64,000 bases of DNA from Planctomycetota bacterium (GTDB lineage Bacteria; Planctomycetota; Phycisphaerae; UBA1845; UTPLA1), in contig JAATGM010000019.1 of assembly GCA_015654675.1 (NCBI GenBank), positions 1 through 64,000 of the forward strand, written 5' to 3'. Numbering within the stretch: the first letter of the stretch is position 1; each line of letters starts with the position of its first letter. Position numbers and translations under genes: made by a program. The notes below the pieces were generated by a model. It ran no database searches. It saw nothing but the letters and a program-made list of their open reading frames with translations, and was not told the origin of the DNA. Shown here in pieces: positions 7,408 to 16,447 of this stretch.

Positions 7408-9525
7408 TCAGCGGCGGCCGGTGTTGCCCTTGATTTGGCGGGCTTCCTCGGCCTTCTTCTGGATCTTCTCGAGCCAGCCAGGAACGCGCGGGGCCGCGGG
7501 TGCGGCGGCGCGCGGTTTCGGCGGCGGAATCAGCTTGCCTTGTTCGTCCAGCCGTTTGAGCTGGGTGCGGATGTGATGCTGCTCGGCCATGGCGAGCAAG
7601 CTGCTGGTAAGGATGTACACCGAGAGTCCGCTGGGGAAGTTGTAGAACATGAGCGAGAAGAAAACGGTCATGTAGCCCATCATCTTTTGCTGCATGGCCA
7701 TCTGGTCGGCCATGCTGGGCTTGCCGTCCGGCGAAGGAGTGGGCGGCGGAGCCGAGTTGGGCTTGGACATTTTCATGGAGTACTTCTGCTGCCACCACAT
7801 GGTGATTCCCATCAGGATGGGCAGGATGTTCAACGAGACGATGGGGCCGATCATCATGCCGTCGCTGAGAAATGGGATTTTGAAGCCGTGTCCGAAGCTC
7901 ATCACTGCGTCCGGTGCGGCGAGATCGGGAATCCACCATTGGAGGGGCACGAACGGTTCGTGCCGCAGGGCAATCGATGAGTTCAGGGTTGACCAGAGTG
8001 CGACCCAGACGGGCATCTGCAGGAGCATCGGCAGACAGCCCAACAGCGAGCCCGCGGCCGGATTGACACCTTCGGAGCGATAGAGCTCCAGTGTTTCGGC
8101 GTTGAGCTTCTGCTTGTCGTTGCCGTATTTCTGCTTGAGGGCTTCGAGCTTGGGCTGGAAGACCTGCATGACCTTCTGCATTTTGTAAGTCTGCGTCTGG
8201 CCGCGCTTGGTGAGCGGATGGAGCAGGGCGCGGACAATGAACACCAGAATGATGATGGCGAAGCCGTAATTATGCTGGCCGGGCAGGATTCGGTGGAGGA
8301 AGGCGAAGAGCTTTCCGATTCCGATCGCCAGCCACTCGAACGTGCAGGGCGATCGATCGGCGGCGAAGATCTTGTCGAATCTGTAGCGCTGATCGGCGTC
8401 TGTCGTCATATCGGTCGGGCTGCGCGGGCCCATGTAGACCGTGAAACTGCAGGCGAAGCGGTTTTTCGGCGCGAGCGGCGCCGCGGGGGAGATGACATAG
8501 CCGACTGTCAGGTCGCCGAGGTCCTTTACATCTTCGCCAAATAGCGTGCGTGCGTCGGCGTTGCGCACGTATTCGGCGGCCGTAGCCGAGCCGATCGGGT
8601 TGGGAGCCATGATGCAGCCGAAGTATTTATTTCCGACGGCGGACCAGACGACGGATACGCCTTCGCGAGAGAAGTTCAGGGTGTGGTCTTCCATGCCCCA
8701 GACTTCCTGCCGTGTGTGCGCTTTGATCTTGTCGTCGCTCATGAAGTTGTAGGCATGGCGATCGTCCCAGCGCAGGTCCTCACGGCGAAAGCCGACCGGG
8801 CCGGACTGGGAAAGCGTGAAGGACTCCTGCGAGTCGGAGACGTTTTCGACGGCCAGTTCCATGGTGACGTCGCGCGAGTTCTGTTCGACGCGGTAGGTCT
8901 TTGTCAGATTGAGGATGGGGCGCCCGCCGCGAAGAATGGCCGTGCTGAAGCGGGCCAGCTCGCCTGAAGAATCCGGTGAGTGTTCGACGGCCCAGATCGT
9001 TTCGCCGAGATCGACCTCAGACTTGTCATTCACCAGCACGAGCCGGCGGGTGGGCAGCGAATCAAACACGCGACCCGAAATCGGATCGGTGATGGGCTTC
9101 ATCAGATCGTAATTGTCGGAGGCCGGATCGCGGCCGCGGGCGACGGTGTTGCGGGAGTCGGTCACCTTCACGTTTTCGATGGCAGCGCCGCGCTGGTTGA
9201 GGCGCAGATAGAGAAGATATGGATTTTTGACGACGCCATTTCGAGGCGCGTCGATGCCGAGCGAGATGGAATCGACGCGCGGTGCGTCGACGATCGTTAC
9301 CGCGGCGGGGGAAGATGTGGTCGGCTTCCCGGCTGCGACTGGTGCGATGGATGGCTGCGTTCCGGCCGCGATGGTCGGCTCGGGTCGTACGGTCGTCGTC
9401 TCGACCGGCTGTGTGGTGGGCTGGGGGCGGGGCGGATAGAGCTTTCGCTGAATCTGGCTCCAGCCCATCAGCAGGACCATGCAAATCACGGTGGCGAGAA
9501 GCAATCTCTTGGTATCAGAAGTCAT
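7408..9525 (-). CDS. yidC: Membrane protein insertase YidC
   Basis: 705 residues, slightly longer than typical Gram-negative YidC. An N-terminal anchor (RLLLATVICMVLLMGWSQI) is followed by a Pro/Thr-rich linker and a large periplasmic domain. The conserved insertase core starts near residue 400: HNYGFAIIILVFIVRALLHP carries the groove arginine, then a coiled cytoplasmic loop (QKVMQVFQPKLEALKQKYGN), LLGCLPMLLQMPVWVALWS, and last helices around YMTVFFSLMFYNFPSGLSVY. The C-terminus is basic (PKPRAAAPAAPRVPG). It inserts inner-membrane proteins alone or with SecYEG. The periplasmic domain suggests a diderm envelope. The rpmH-rnpA neighbours common in other bacteria are absent. Confidence 0.97.
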   Translation of the reverse strand: MTSDTKRLLLATVICMVLLMGWSQIQRKLYPPRPQPTTQPVETTTVRPEPTIAAGTQPSIAPVAAGKPTTSSPAAVTIVDAPRVDSISLGIDAPRNGVVKNPYLLYLRLNQRGAAIENVKVTDSRNTVARGRDPASDNYDLMKPITDPISGRVFDSLPTRRLVLVNDKSEVDLGETIWAVEHSPDSSGELARFSTAILRGGRPILNLTKTYRVEQNSRDVTMELAVENVSDSQESFTLSQSGPVGFRREDLRWDDRHAYNFMSDDKIKAHTRQEVWGMEDHTLNFSREGVSVVWSAVGNKYFGCIMAPNPIGSATAAEYVRNADARTLFGEDVKDLGDLTVGYVISPAAPLAPKNRFACSFTVYMGPRSPTDMTTDADQRYRFDKIFAADRSPCTFEWLAIGIGKLFAFLHRILPGQHNYGFAIIILVFIVRALLHPLTKRGQTQTYKMQKVMQVFQPKLEALKQKYGNDKQKLNAETLELYRSEGVNPAAGSLLGCLPMLLQMPVWVALWSTLNSSIALRHEPFVPLQWWIPDLAAPDAVMSFGHGFKIPFLSDGMMIGPIVSLNILPILMGITMWWQQKYSMKMSKPNSAPPPTPSPDGKPSMADQMAMQQKMMGYMTVFFSLMFYNFPSGLSVYILTSSLLAMAEQHHIRTQLKRLDEQGKLIPPPKPRAAAPAAPRVPGWLEKIQKKAEEARQIKGNTGRR

Positions 9526-9572
9526 AGTCGCCTTACATCAGCAGGAAAGGTGGGCTCGATGCGACGGTGCAT

Positions 9573-10331
9573 CTAGCGGCCCTCATAGAGCCGCGTTCCG
9601 AGGAAGTCGTCGAGGTTGGGGTTATCGATGATCTTTTTGGCCGCGGTGTCGATGTCGTACTCCAGTCGGATGAATTCGATCGTGTCGTCCTCGACGACGA
9701 CGTAGCTGGCGCGCGGGTCGCGGTCGCGCGGCTGGCCGACGCTGCCGACGTTGATGATGGTTTTCTCTTCGCCGATGGTGTACTTGTGGCCGTCCATTTC
9801 GTAAGGGGGCTCGAAGTAGGGGTCGTCGACGAAGACGCCGGGGACGTGGGTGTGACCGACGAAGCAGGTGGTCTTGTCCATGCGCTCAAAGTTTGAGAGG
9901 AGCTTCTGGGGGTTGGTGTAGACGTCGTCGGGGAAGAGATATTCGTTGATGGGCTTGCGCGGGGAGCCGTGGACGAAGAGCATGTCGCCGACGGTGTAGC
10001 GGACCGGAAGTCCGCCCAGGAAACGCCAGCGCTGATTTCGCTGCGGCGTGTTCGAATCTTCGTCGAGTGCCTGCCGCGACCAGTAGCTGGCTTTTTCGGC
10101 GGCGGCGTTGAAGTTGGTTGGTTCGTAGAAGACGGCGTGATCGTGGTTGCCGCAGAGACTGACGACGGTGCGCTGCATGACGAGATCGACGCATGCAGCG
10201 GGATCGGCGCCGTAGCCGACGACATCACCCAGGCAGACGATGCGCTCGACGGAGCGCTTTTCGATATCGCCGAGGACAGCGCGCAGGGCTTCCAGGTTGG
10301 AGTGGATGTCCGAGATGATGGCGAATTTCAC
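9573..10331 (-). CDS. Calcineurin-like metallophosphoesterase
   Basis: 252 residues with the full metallophosphoesterase motif set: ISDIHSN (residues 6-12), VCLGDVVGYG, CGNHDHAV, FVHGSPR and VGHTHVPGVF. These supply the two-metal site. The fold and size match the small YfcE/PP2A-related cytoplasmic phosphodiesterases; the substrate cannot be told from sequence. It lies 48 bases upstream of yidC and 39 bases downstream of the Trm112-like gene, all on the same strand. Confidence 0.92.
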   Translation of the reverse strand: MKFAIISDIHSNLEALRAVLGDIEKRSVERIVCLGDVVGYGADPAACVDLVMQRTVVSLCGNHDHAVFYEPTNFNAAAEKASYWSRQALDEDSNTPQRNQRWRFLGGLPVRYTVGDMLFVHGSPRKPINEYLFPDDVYTNPQKLLSNFERMDKTTCFVGHTHVPGVFVDDPYFEPPYEMDGHKYTIGEEKTIINVGSVGQPRDRDPRASYVVVEDDTIEFIRLEYDIDTAAKKIIDNPNLDDFLGTRLYEGR

Positions 10332-10370
10332 AAATTCGTCCGCGTCAGTGCGGCCGGCGGACGGCCCCCG

Positions 10371-10568
10371 TCAACCCGTGGGCGCCTTGTCGGCCTCGTC
10401 AATCAGCATGACCGGGATGTCGTCGCGGACCGGGTAACGCAGTCCGCAAGTGGCGGAGGTGCAGACCAAGCGGGTCTCGGTCTTATCCGCGACACGGACG
10501 TCGCGCGGCTCCACCTTGGATTTGCAGGCCGGGCACACCAATATTTCGAGCAATTCCGGGTCGATCAT
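10371..10568 (-). CDS. Trm112-like small zinc-binding protein
   Basis: 65 residues beginning [20 protein letters not shown]; the YcaR/Trm112 family consensus is LLEILACPxCK. A second pair [20 protein letters not shown] completes the pattern. In other organisms Trm112 proteins activate methyltransferases, while the bacterial family is often fused to or adjacent to tetraacyldisaccharide 4'-kinase. The ATG at 10566-10568 is chosen because the extra upstream 17 residues are not conserved in the family. It is the first gene of a probable three- or four-gene unit ending in yidC. Confidence 0.88.
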   Translation of the reverse strand: MIDPELLEILVCPACKSKVEPRDVRVADKTETRLVCTSATCGLRYPVRDDIPVMLIDEADKAPTG

Positions 10569-10656
10569 CGCGCCGCCATCGAAAGAAGCGGCCCGCCAGA
10601 GGCGAGCCGACAGGTCCAAATGCAGAGTGTCATGCTAGGTAGGCGGGGGGGGCCTG

Positions 10657-12399
10657 TCAATCCGGCCGGCTGTGCTCGGCGAGCCAGAGCTTGAGGGTGA
10701 GTAGTCCGAGAAGAACGGGCGGGCGGAGGTAGGGGCGGACCATCAGGCCGCGTGCGCGGCGCGTGAGCGCGGCAAAGAGGCCGTCGGAACCGTCGGGCGC
10801 GGTGGATGGGGCTTCGGCGAAGACGGCCCGGCAGGCGAGTTCGATGGATTTTCGATCGAACCAGCGATCGAAGGCGGGCTGCGGGGCGACCAGGGTGTCG
10901 ACGAGGTAGCGCTGAAACGCGCCGGCGTCTTTCATGACGCGGCGCCATTTTACGCGGCCGGAGCGGGTGGCGTAGGGGATGGCAGCGAGGTCTGGGTCGA
11001 GTCGGGCGACGGCATCGCGAAGGAAGCGTTTGTGGACGCGCTGATCGGGCGGGAGGGCGGCGGCGAGGTTGAGCATGGGCGCGGAGAGCAGCGGGCTGAC
11101 GGCATCGAGGTAGCGGCGCCAGAGGGCCTTGGGGCCGGTGAGAAGGCGCGGGAGGCGGACCTGCCAATAGAGGCGGTCGTGCAGGTCTTGCGGGGAGAGG
11201 CCGGCGTTGTCGGAAGTCTGAAGTTCGCGGAGGGCGGTGGTGTAGTCGGCTGTGGCGGTTTCGGCGGCTTCGGGGCGCATGAAGAACTTTATCAGGCGGC
11301 GGACGCCGGCGGGGAGCGTGCTGATGCCGATGGCTTCGACGGCTTCGTCGGGCGAGTGGACTTCGGACTCGCCGCGGTAGCACTGGTCGCCGAGGAAGAT
11401 GGCATCGTGCCCGGTGGAAATGTTGGCGGCGAAGCGGTGGCGATCGGCGAAACCGCCGAGGTGGCCGATGAGGCCGTCGGATGCGTGGACGAGGGCGGAG
11501 GCATCTTCGGCGAGGGTTTTCCAGTTGAGGCGGAATTGTTCGTGGGGGAAGCCGGCCTTTTCGGCGACGCGGGCAGCGACGGCGAGATCGCTCTCGGCAT
11601 TGTCTTGTTCGGAGTAGGTCCAGGTGAGCGTCGGGACATTCATTCCGGCGGCCTGGATGGCGGCGATCATGACGCGCGAGTCGACGCCACCCGAGAGGCC
11701 GATGACGGGTCGCTCGAAGCGGCCGAGGTGCTCGGAGACGGAGTGGACGATGATTTCGTCGCAGGACTTGGGGTCGAGCGCGGCGGTTTGTCCGAAGGCA
11801 GGCGTCCAGTAGCGGGCGATGTCGAGCGATTTTCCGCGGAGCGTGAGGCGGCGGGCGGGGCCGAGGCAACGGACGCTGGGCCAGTAGGTCATCTCGCCGA
11901 ACATGTAGGAATTGATCAGGAGACTGAGCAGGGCGGCGGGGCGCGGCGATTCGCCGGCACACGATGCCCGGAAGCACTTGAGTTCGGGGGCGATGAGCAG
12001 GCCAGCATCATTGTGGGAGTAAAAGATCGGGCGGGAGCCGGCGCGGTCCGTGAGGACGACGGCGGTCCGCTTTTCGGCATCGAGGATGGCGATGACGAAG
12101 GAGCCGTCGAGTTGCTGGAGGGCTTCGATGCCGCCGGTGCGATAGAGCTGGGCGAGCTCGTCGGCGGAGCGGGTGGGGCTGATGGTGTAGCCCTCGATGA
12201 CGAGGACGAAGTTGGGAGCGGTGGCGCATTCCGCCGGGCGGGCAATACCTGGCCAGCGGAGGCAGCGGAGATGAGCGGTGTTCAGGTCGACGGCGTGAGT
12301 TTCGACGGCGCCGTCGTGCAGCAGCGGCGCGGCGAGGGATTGGGTGCACTCGGCGGCTTGGCCGAGTGCGTGCCAGTCGGTCGCGAGGAGGAATGGCAT
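10657..12399 (-). CDS. Asparagine-synthase-like protein with degenerate glutaminase domain
   Basis: 580 residues in the AsnB two-domain layout. The N-terminal class-II amidotransferase-like domain (to about residue 185) keeps GGIEALQQLDGSFVIAILD and TDRAGSRPIFY, but it begins MPFLLATD and lacks the Cys2 nucleophile; the region of the usual NGEIYN motif reads LVIEGYTIS. The C-terminal ATP-pyrophosphatase domain has VIGLSGGVDSRVMIAAIQAA near residue 237. It could activate a carboxylate with ATP and use ammonia or another amine, as in beta-lactam synthetase or lasso-peptide cyclase relatives, so calling it asparagine synthetase would be unsafe. It follows kbl by three bases, probably in one transcript. 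Confidence 0.8.
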   Translation of the reverse strand: MPFLLATDWHALGQAAECTQSLAAPLLHDGAVETHAVDLNTAHLRCLRWPGIARPAECATAPNFVLVIEGYTISPTRSADELAQLYRTGGIEALQQLDGSFVIAILDAEKRTAVVLTDRAGSRPIFYSHNDAGLLIAPELKCFRASCAGESPRPAALLSLLINSYMFGEMTYWPSVRCLGPARRLTLRGKSLDIARYWTPAFGQTAALDPKSCDEIIVHSVSEHLGRFERPVIGLSGGVDSRVMIAAIQAAGMNVPTLTWTYSEQDNAESDLAVAARVAEKAGFPHEQFRLNWKTLAEDASALVHASDGLIGHLGGFADRHRFAANISTGHDAIFLGDQCYRGESEVHSPDEAVEAIGISTLPAGVRRLIKFFMRPEAAETATADYTTALRELQTSDNAGLSPQDLHDRLYWQVRLPRLLTGPKALWRRYLDAVSPLLSAPMLNLAAALPPDQRVHKRFLRDAVARLDPDLAAIPYATRSGRVKWRRVMKDAGAFQRYLVDTLVAPQPAFDRWFDRKSIELACRAVFAEAPSTAPDGSDGLFAALTRRARGLMVRPYLRPPVLLGLLTLKLWLAEHSRPD

Positions 12400-12402
12400 G
12401 CG

Positions 12403-13587
12403 CTACAGCTTTGCGAACGCTTCGAGGGCGCGTTGGATATGTTCGGGTTTGTGGGCGGCGGAGAGCTGCACGCGGAGGCGGGCCTTGCCTTCGGGGACGA
12501 CCGGGTAGCCGAAGCCGATGACGAAGACGCCGAGTTCGAGGAGCCGTTTGCTGGCGGCGATGGCCTTGGCGGTTGGGCCGAGGATGATAGGTGTGATGGC
12601 GCTGGGGCCTTCGACGGTTTCGAAGCCGCGTTCTTTGAGGCCGGAGCGCATCATCTTTACGTTGTCGCGGAGGCGCTGCACGCGCGAGGGGTCGCGCATG
12701 AGGATGTCGACCGATTTTTCGGCGACGGCTGCGCCGGCTGGCGGGAGGGCGTTGGAGAAGAGTTGGGGACGGGATTTCTGGATCATCAGATCGATCAGAT
12801 TCTTTGGGCCGGCCACGTAACCGCCGGCTGCGCCGCCCAGCGTCTTGCCGAGCGTGCCGGTCATGACGTCGATCTTGCCGTGCAGGCCGAAGTGTTCGGC
12901 GGTGCCGCGGCCGGTCTGGCCGACGACGCCGACGCCGTGGGAGTCGTCGACAACGAGCAATGCGCCGTGCTGCTTGCAGATGGCGTGGATGCGATCGAGC
13001 GGGGCGAGCGAACCCTCCATGCTGAAGACGCCGTCGGTGACGACGACTTTGAAGGGCTTGGCGGCGAACGCTTTGAGCTTGGATTCGAGCTCGGCGAGGT
13101 TGGCGTGCGGGTAAACGGCCGACTCGGACTGTTTGTTGATCTGCCGGCCGAGGCGGACGGCGTCGATGATGCTCGCATGGTTGAGTTCGTCGGAGACAAC
13201 CGCGACCTGATCGCCGCCGATGGCCATGAGCGTGGGGAGGATGGCTTCGTTCGCGTTCCAACAACTGACATAGGTGGTGGCCGCTTCGGTGGCGGAGAGC
13301 TGGGCGAGTTTTTTCTCAAGGGTGCGGTGGTAGTCGAAGGAGCCGCAGATGAAGCGGACGGAGCCGGTGCCGGCGCCCCACTTGCGGACGGCCTGTTCGC
13401 CGGCGGCGACGACCTCGGGATCGTTGGCGAGGCCGAGGTAATCGTTGGAGCAGAGGAGAACGACTTCGCCGGCGCCTTCGAGGCGGGCGGTGGGACCCAT
13501 TGGAGAGAGCAGATTCTGGAGCTGCTTGAATTGGCCGGCGGCGCGCATGGCGTCGAGATCGGCGTCGATTTTCTCGAGCATTTTCAT
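12403..13587 (-). CDS. kbl: Glycine C-acetyltransferase (2-amino-3-ketobutyrate CoA ligase)
   Basis: 394 residues, typical for this PLP-dependent alpha-oxoamine synthase. The PLP lysine is in TGTLGKTLGGAAGGY (near residue 247), and VVTDGVFSMEGSLAPLD plus LLVVDDSHGVGVVG supply the cofactor contacts. FICGSFDYHRTLEKKLAQL matches Kbl. It cleaves 2-amino-3-ketobutyrate with CoA to glycine and acetyl-CoA; the partner threonine dehydrogenase (tdh) is not adjacent. BioF and related synthases share the fold, but the specific motifs favour Kbl. The start ATGAAAATG at 13587 overlaps the upstream stop by four bases (ATGA), so translation is probably coupled. Confidence 0.93.
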   Translation of the reverse strand: MKMLEKIDADLDAMRAAGQFKQLQNLLSPMGPTARLEGAGEVVLLCSNDYLGLANDPEVVAAGEQAVRKWGAGTGSVRFICGSFDYHRTLEKKLAQLSATEAATTYVSCWNANEAILPTLMAIGGDQVAVVSDELNHASIIDAVRLGRQINKQSESAVYPHANLAELESKLKAFAAKPFKVVVTDGVFSMEGSLAPLDRIHAICKQHGALLVVDDSHGVGVVGQTGRGTAEHFGLHGKIDVMTGTLGKTLGGAAGGYVAGPKNLIDLMIQKSRPQLFSNALPPAGAAVAEKSVDILMRDPSRVQRLRDNVKMMRSGLKERGFETVEGPSAITPIILGPTAKAIAASKRLLELGVFVIGFGYPVVPEGKARLRVQLSAAHKPEHIQRALEAFAKL

Positions 13588-14555
13588 CGGATGACCCTTC
13601 CCTCCCACAAGCTGTGAACGCGCTGGTCGTAGTCGCCGAGGTTGAACAGGCGCATTTTCATTTCTTCGAAGACCTGGTCGATGAATCGATCCAACTCGGC
13701 CTGCAGCGCAGCGCGTTGCTCGGCATCGCGAATGGTGTTCAGAGTTTGGTAGTCCTCGCGGAGTTGGTTGCGATATTCGGCGACGCGGCGGAGGCAATCT
13801 TCGGTGATCAGGCGGCCGATGTTCTTCTGCTCGGGGGTGTAGTTCATGCGCTCGCCGAGGCGCTCGGCGTAGCGGAACCACTCATTGGTTGGCAGGGCCG
13901 TGCCGTAGAAGCGCGGAAAGTTGGGCTCAACGGCGGCGGGAGGGTCGAAGAAAAAGGTTGGAAGTTGCTCGGCGTTTTCGAAGACGCCTGCGCGTTGAAA
14001 ACAGCGGTGGCGGATGAGCGCGAGGGCGGCGCGTGCCTCGGGCGTTCCGGGAGCGAGGGTGCGGAGGTCGGGAACCACCGTCACTGGTACGAAGCGGGCT
14101 CGTGCGTTGTAGAGCGCGGCGCCGGCGGCGGAGTAGCAGGACTTTTCGATGAACGGCGTGATCGCGCCGGCGACCGAACGCAGTTCGAGCGGAGCGCCAA
14201 GGTAGATCTGTTCGAGCTGGCCGAATATCGCGTTGAGCCGGGCGCGGGATCGCAGCGAGCGGGCCTGCGGGCCGTTCAGGATTTCGTCGATTTCATTGGC
14301 GAGCGAGGTGCGGAGCGGGCGCGTGGATGATTCGTAGCCGGCGTTGCGCTCGACGAGACTCTCCAAGGCGGCGTGCAATGGCGTGACGCTGCTCGGCTGG
14401 AGATTGCATGCGCGGACGACGGCGGTCTCGTACCGGCTGGCCAATTCATGGCCCATGGTGCGAATTTGATCGATGTCCGGGGTGGGCGCGGGCGATTGGG
14501 CCAACGCAATTCCGGTGATCGACAGCAAGGCGAACTGGACAAAAAATCGCTGCAT
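13584..14555 (-). CDS. Secreted protein of unknown function
   Basis: 323 residues with an N-terminal signal peptide (QRFFVQFALLSITGIALAQS, probable cleavage after LAQ or nearby). The mature part is largely helical and charged, with four cysteines. Near the end it has DYQTLNTIRDAEQRAALQAE and EEMKMRLFNLGDYDQRVHSL. I recognise no domain. Its stop overlaps the kbl start by four bases, an unexpected pairing of an exported protein with a cytoplasmic PLP enzyme that suggests co-expression rather than shared function. Confidence 0.78.
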   Translation of the reverse strand: MQRFFVQFALLSITGIALAQSPAPTPDIDQIRTMGHELASRYETAVVRACNLQPSSVTPLHAALESLVERNAGYESSTRPLRTSLANEIDEILNGPQARSLRSRARLNAIFGQLEQIYLGAPLELRSVAGAITPFIEKSCYSAAGAALYNARARFVPVTVVPDLRTLAPGTPEARAALALIRHRCFQRAGVFENAEQLPTFFFDPPAAVEPNFPRFYGTALPTNEWFRYAERLGERMNYTPEQKNIGRLITEDCLRRVAEYRNQLREDYQTLNTIRDAEQRAALQAELDRFIDQVFEEMKMRLFNLGDYDQRVHSLWEGRVIR

Positions 14556-14591
14556 GATGGTGATCGATTCTGACCGCGCGGCGCGAGGCGG

Positions 14592-15281
14592 TCAAACTTT
14601 GTCGTGCCGGATGCGGAAGATGCGACCGTTGACGGTGCGCGTCAGGCGATCGGGAATGTCCGGGGCGGAAGCGGGGATGAGGTCGGCGACCAGGCCTGAT
14701 TCGAGAAGGGCGATTTCGAAATCATCGGCGGTGCGGCGCGCAGGATCACTGATATAGGCCGTCCCGCCTGGGACCAGCGCGATCGCCAAGAACTTGGCAA
14801 TTGCGTCGAGGATGCGAGACTCGTAGAGCACGTCGGCGGCGATGATTGTCTGGAATTGCGCCGTCGGCGGCTCGCGCCAATCGAGCACGATTGCGTCCTG
14901 CAGCGAAGCGTTATTGAGTGACGCGTTAGCGCGCGTGAAGGCGACGGCGTCTTCGTCGTAGTCGGAGGCGAGGACCGGGACGCCTGACAGCGCGAGCGAG
15001 ACGGAGACGAGGCCGAGTCCGCAGCCGAGCTCGAGAACGGAGCCGCGCGGCTCGTCGAGTGAGCGGAGATGGTCGGCGAGCATTGCGGCGGCGGGCCAGG
15101 GGATGGCCCAGTAGGGGAGGTATTCGTCCTGCTTGTAGCGGTCGGCGACGGACTGGTCGTCGAGGAGGTCGTCGGGCTTTTTCGGGCCGACGATGCGGAG
15201 CGTGCGTCCGGCGATTTCGAGGGCGTATTCGTGGCAGGGGAAGCGGCCGATGGATTCGGGATGCGGTTCGCGATTGAGCAT
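14592..15281 (-). CDS. Class I SAM-dependent methyltransferase (lysine-methyltransferase-like)
   Basis: 229 residues. SAM-binding motif I is VLELGCGLGLVSVSLALSG, preceded by PYWAIPWPAAAMLADHL and followed by VLASDYDEDAV. ADVLYESRILDA carries the DxxY motif typical of the family that includes METTL21-type protein lysine methyltransferases. The substrate is unknown. The start ATG at 15281 (MLNREPHPES) is chosen because the longer frame is only the reverse reading of dgt. It begins six bases after the dgt stop on the same strand. Confidence 0.88.
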   Translation of the reverse strand: MLNREPHPESIGRFPCHEYALEIAGRTLRIVGPKKPDDLLDDQSVADRYKQDEYLPYWAIPWPAAAMLADHLRSLDEPRGSVLELGCGLGLVSVSLALSGVPVLASDYDEDAVAFTRANASLNNASLQDAIVLDWREPPTAQFQTIIAADVLYESRILDAIAKFLAIALVPGGTAYISDPARRTADDFEIALLESGLVADLIPASAPDIPDRLTRTVNGRIFRIRHDKV

Positions 15282-15286
15282 GTGGA

Positions 15287-16447
15287 TCAGTCGAAGCGCT
15301 CGGGGTCGAAGAGGCGGGCGCATTCGGTGCGGCAGTAGCGGTCCGTCATACCCGCGATGTAGTCGCAGATGACGCGGGGTGCGCCCTGTTCGGTGATGCG
15401 CTCGGCATAGCGCGGGGGGAGGAGGCGCGGCTCGGCGATGTAGGCGGCGAAGAGTTCGCGGATGAGGCGGCGGGCCTTGGCGTCCATGCGGACGACGTGG
15501 TGGTGGCGGTAGACGGCGCGGCGGAGGAGATCCTGGAACTCGCTGAGCTTGGTTTGCATGGCGGATGAGAAGTCGATGAGCGGGCCGGCGGCGCGGCGGA
15601 CGTCGTCGACGGTCTTCGCTCCGGCAGCGGCGATGCGGGCGTTGCCTTCGGCGACGACGTCGGCGGCGAGTGCGTCGGCGAGGCCGTCGAGGATGGGGCG
15701 GCGGACGGCGGCGATCTGCGCCTGCGGGTGTTGACGGCGGACCGGTTCGGCGGCTTCGCGCCACAGCGCGCAACTCATCAGCGCTTCTTCGCTGAGCATG
15801 GACTGCATGAGGCCGTCTTCGACGTCGTGAATGCTGTAGGCGATCTGGTCGGCGACGTTGGCGACCTGGCCTTCGAGCGGCGGGAAAGGGCCGGAGTCGA
15901 GCAGTTCGCGCGTGGCGGCGTCGGCCGGTGCGGCGGATTCTGGGCGGTCGTAGGGCGTTGAGTGTTTGATGAGACTTTCGCGGAGTTCGAATGAGAGGTT
16001 GAGGCCGCGGAAGGCGGGGTAGGGATGTTCGAGGTAGTCGACGACGCGGAGGGATTGGACGTTGTGCTCGAAGCCGCCGTGGCTTGTCATGAGTTCGGCG
16101 AGGGCTTTTTCGCCGGCGTGGCCGAAGGGTGGGTGGCCGAGGTCGTGCGCGAGGGCGACGGCGCCGGCCAGCGGGGCGGATAGGCGGAGGCGGCCGGCGA
16201 TGCGCTGGGCGTGGGCGACGACCTCGAGGGTGTGGGTCAGACGGGTGCGGAAGTGATCGCCTTCGTGGCTGATGAAGACTTGGGTTTTCTGCATGAGGCG
16301 GCGGAATGCGGCGGAGTGGAGGATGCGGCGGCGATCGAACTCGAAGGGCGGATCGTTGGGCGGCGGCTCGGAGTGGCGTCGGCCGCGTGCCATGGCGGCG
16401 TGCACGGCGTAGGGAGCCAGGCCGGGTTCGGGGGTGGGATTGTTCAT
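15287..16447 (-). CDS. dgt: dGTP triphosphohydrolase (HD domain)
   Basis: 386 residues. The HD-domain metal site is spread over TRLTHTLEVVAHAQRIAGRL (about residue 70), AHDLGHPPFGHAGE (about 104-117) and QIAYSIHDVEDGL, the exact Dgt pattern. FDRRRILHSAAFRRLMQKTQVF is the family's N-terminal signature. It hydrolyses dNTPs, chiefly dGTP, to the nucleoside and triphosphate, limiting nucleotide pools. Its start overlaps the end of the HIT gene by four bases (ATGA). Confidence 0.95.
   Translation of the reverse strand: MNNPTPEPGLAPYAVHAAMARGRRHSEPPPNDPPFEFDRRRILHSAAFRRLMQKTQVFISHEGDHFRTRLTHTLEVVAHAQRIAGRLRLSAPLAGAVALAHDLGHPPFGHAGEKALAELMTSHGGFEHNVQSLRVVDYLEHPYPAFRGLNLSFELRESLIKHSTPYDRPESAAPADAATRELLDSGPFPPLEGQVANVADQIAYSIHDVEDGLMQSMLSEEALMSCALWREAAEPVRRQHPQAQIAAVRRPILDGLADALAADVVAEGNARIAAAGAKTVDDVRRAAGPLIDFSSAMQTKLSEFQDLLRRAVYRHHHVVRMDAKARRLIRELFAAYIAEPRLLPPRYAERITEQGAPRVICDYIAGMTDRYCRTECARLFDPERFD

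Noticed and set aside
11032-13617. Plus-strand open frame of about 861 codons across the Asn-synthase and kbl genes
   Set aside because: Antisense reading of two well-supported genes; low-complexity Glu/Gly/Asp composition.
15282-15773. N-terminal extension of the methyltransferase frame
   Set aside because: Arg/Pro-rich; it is an alternate-frame reading of dgt, and the real start is the ATG at 15281.
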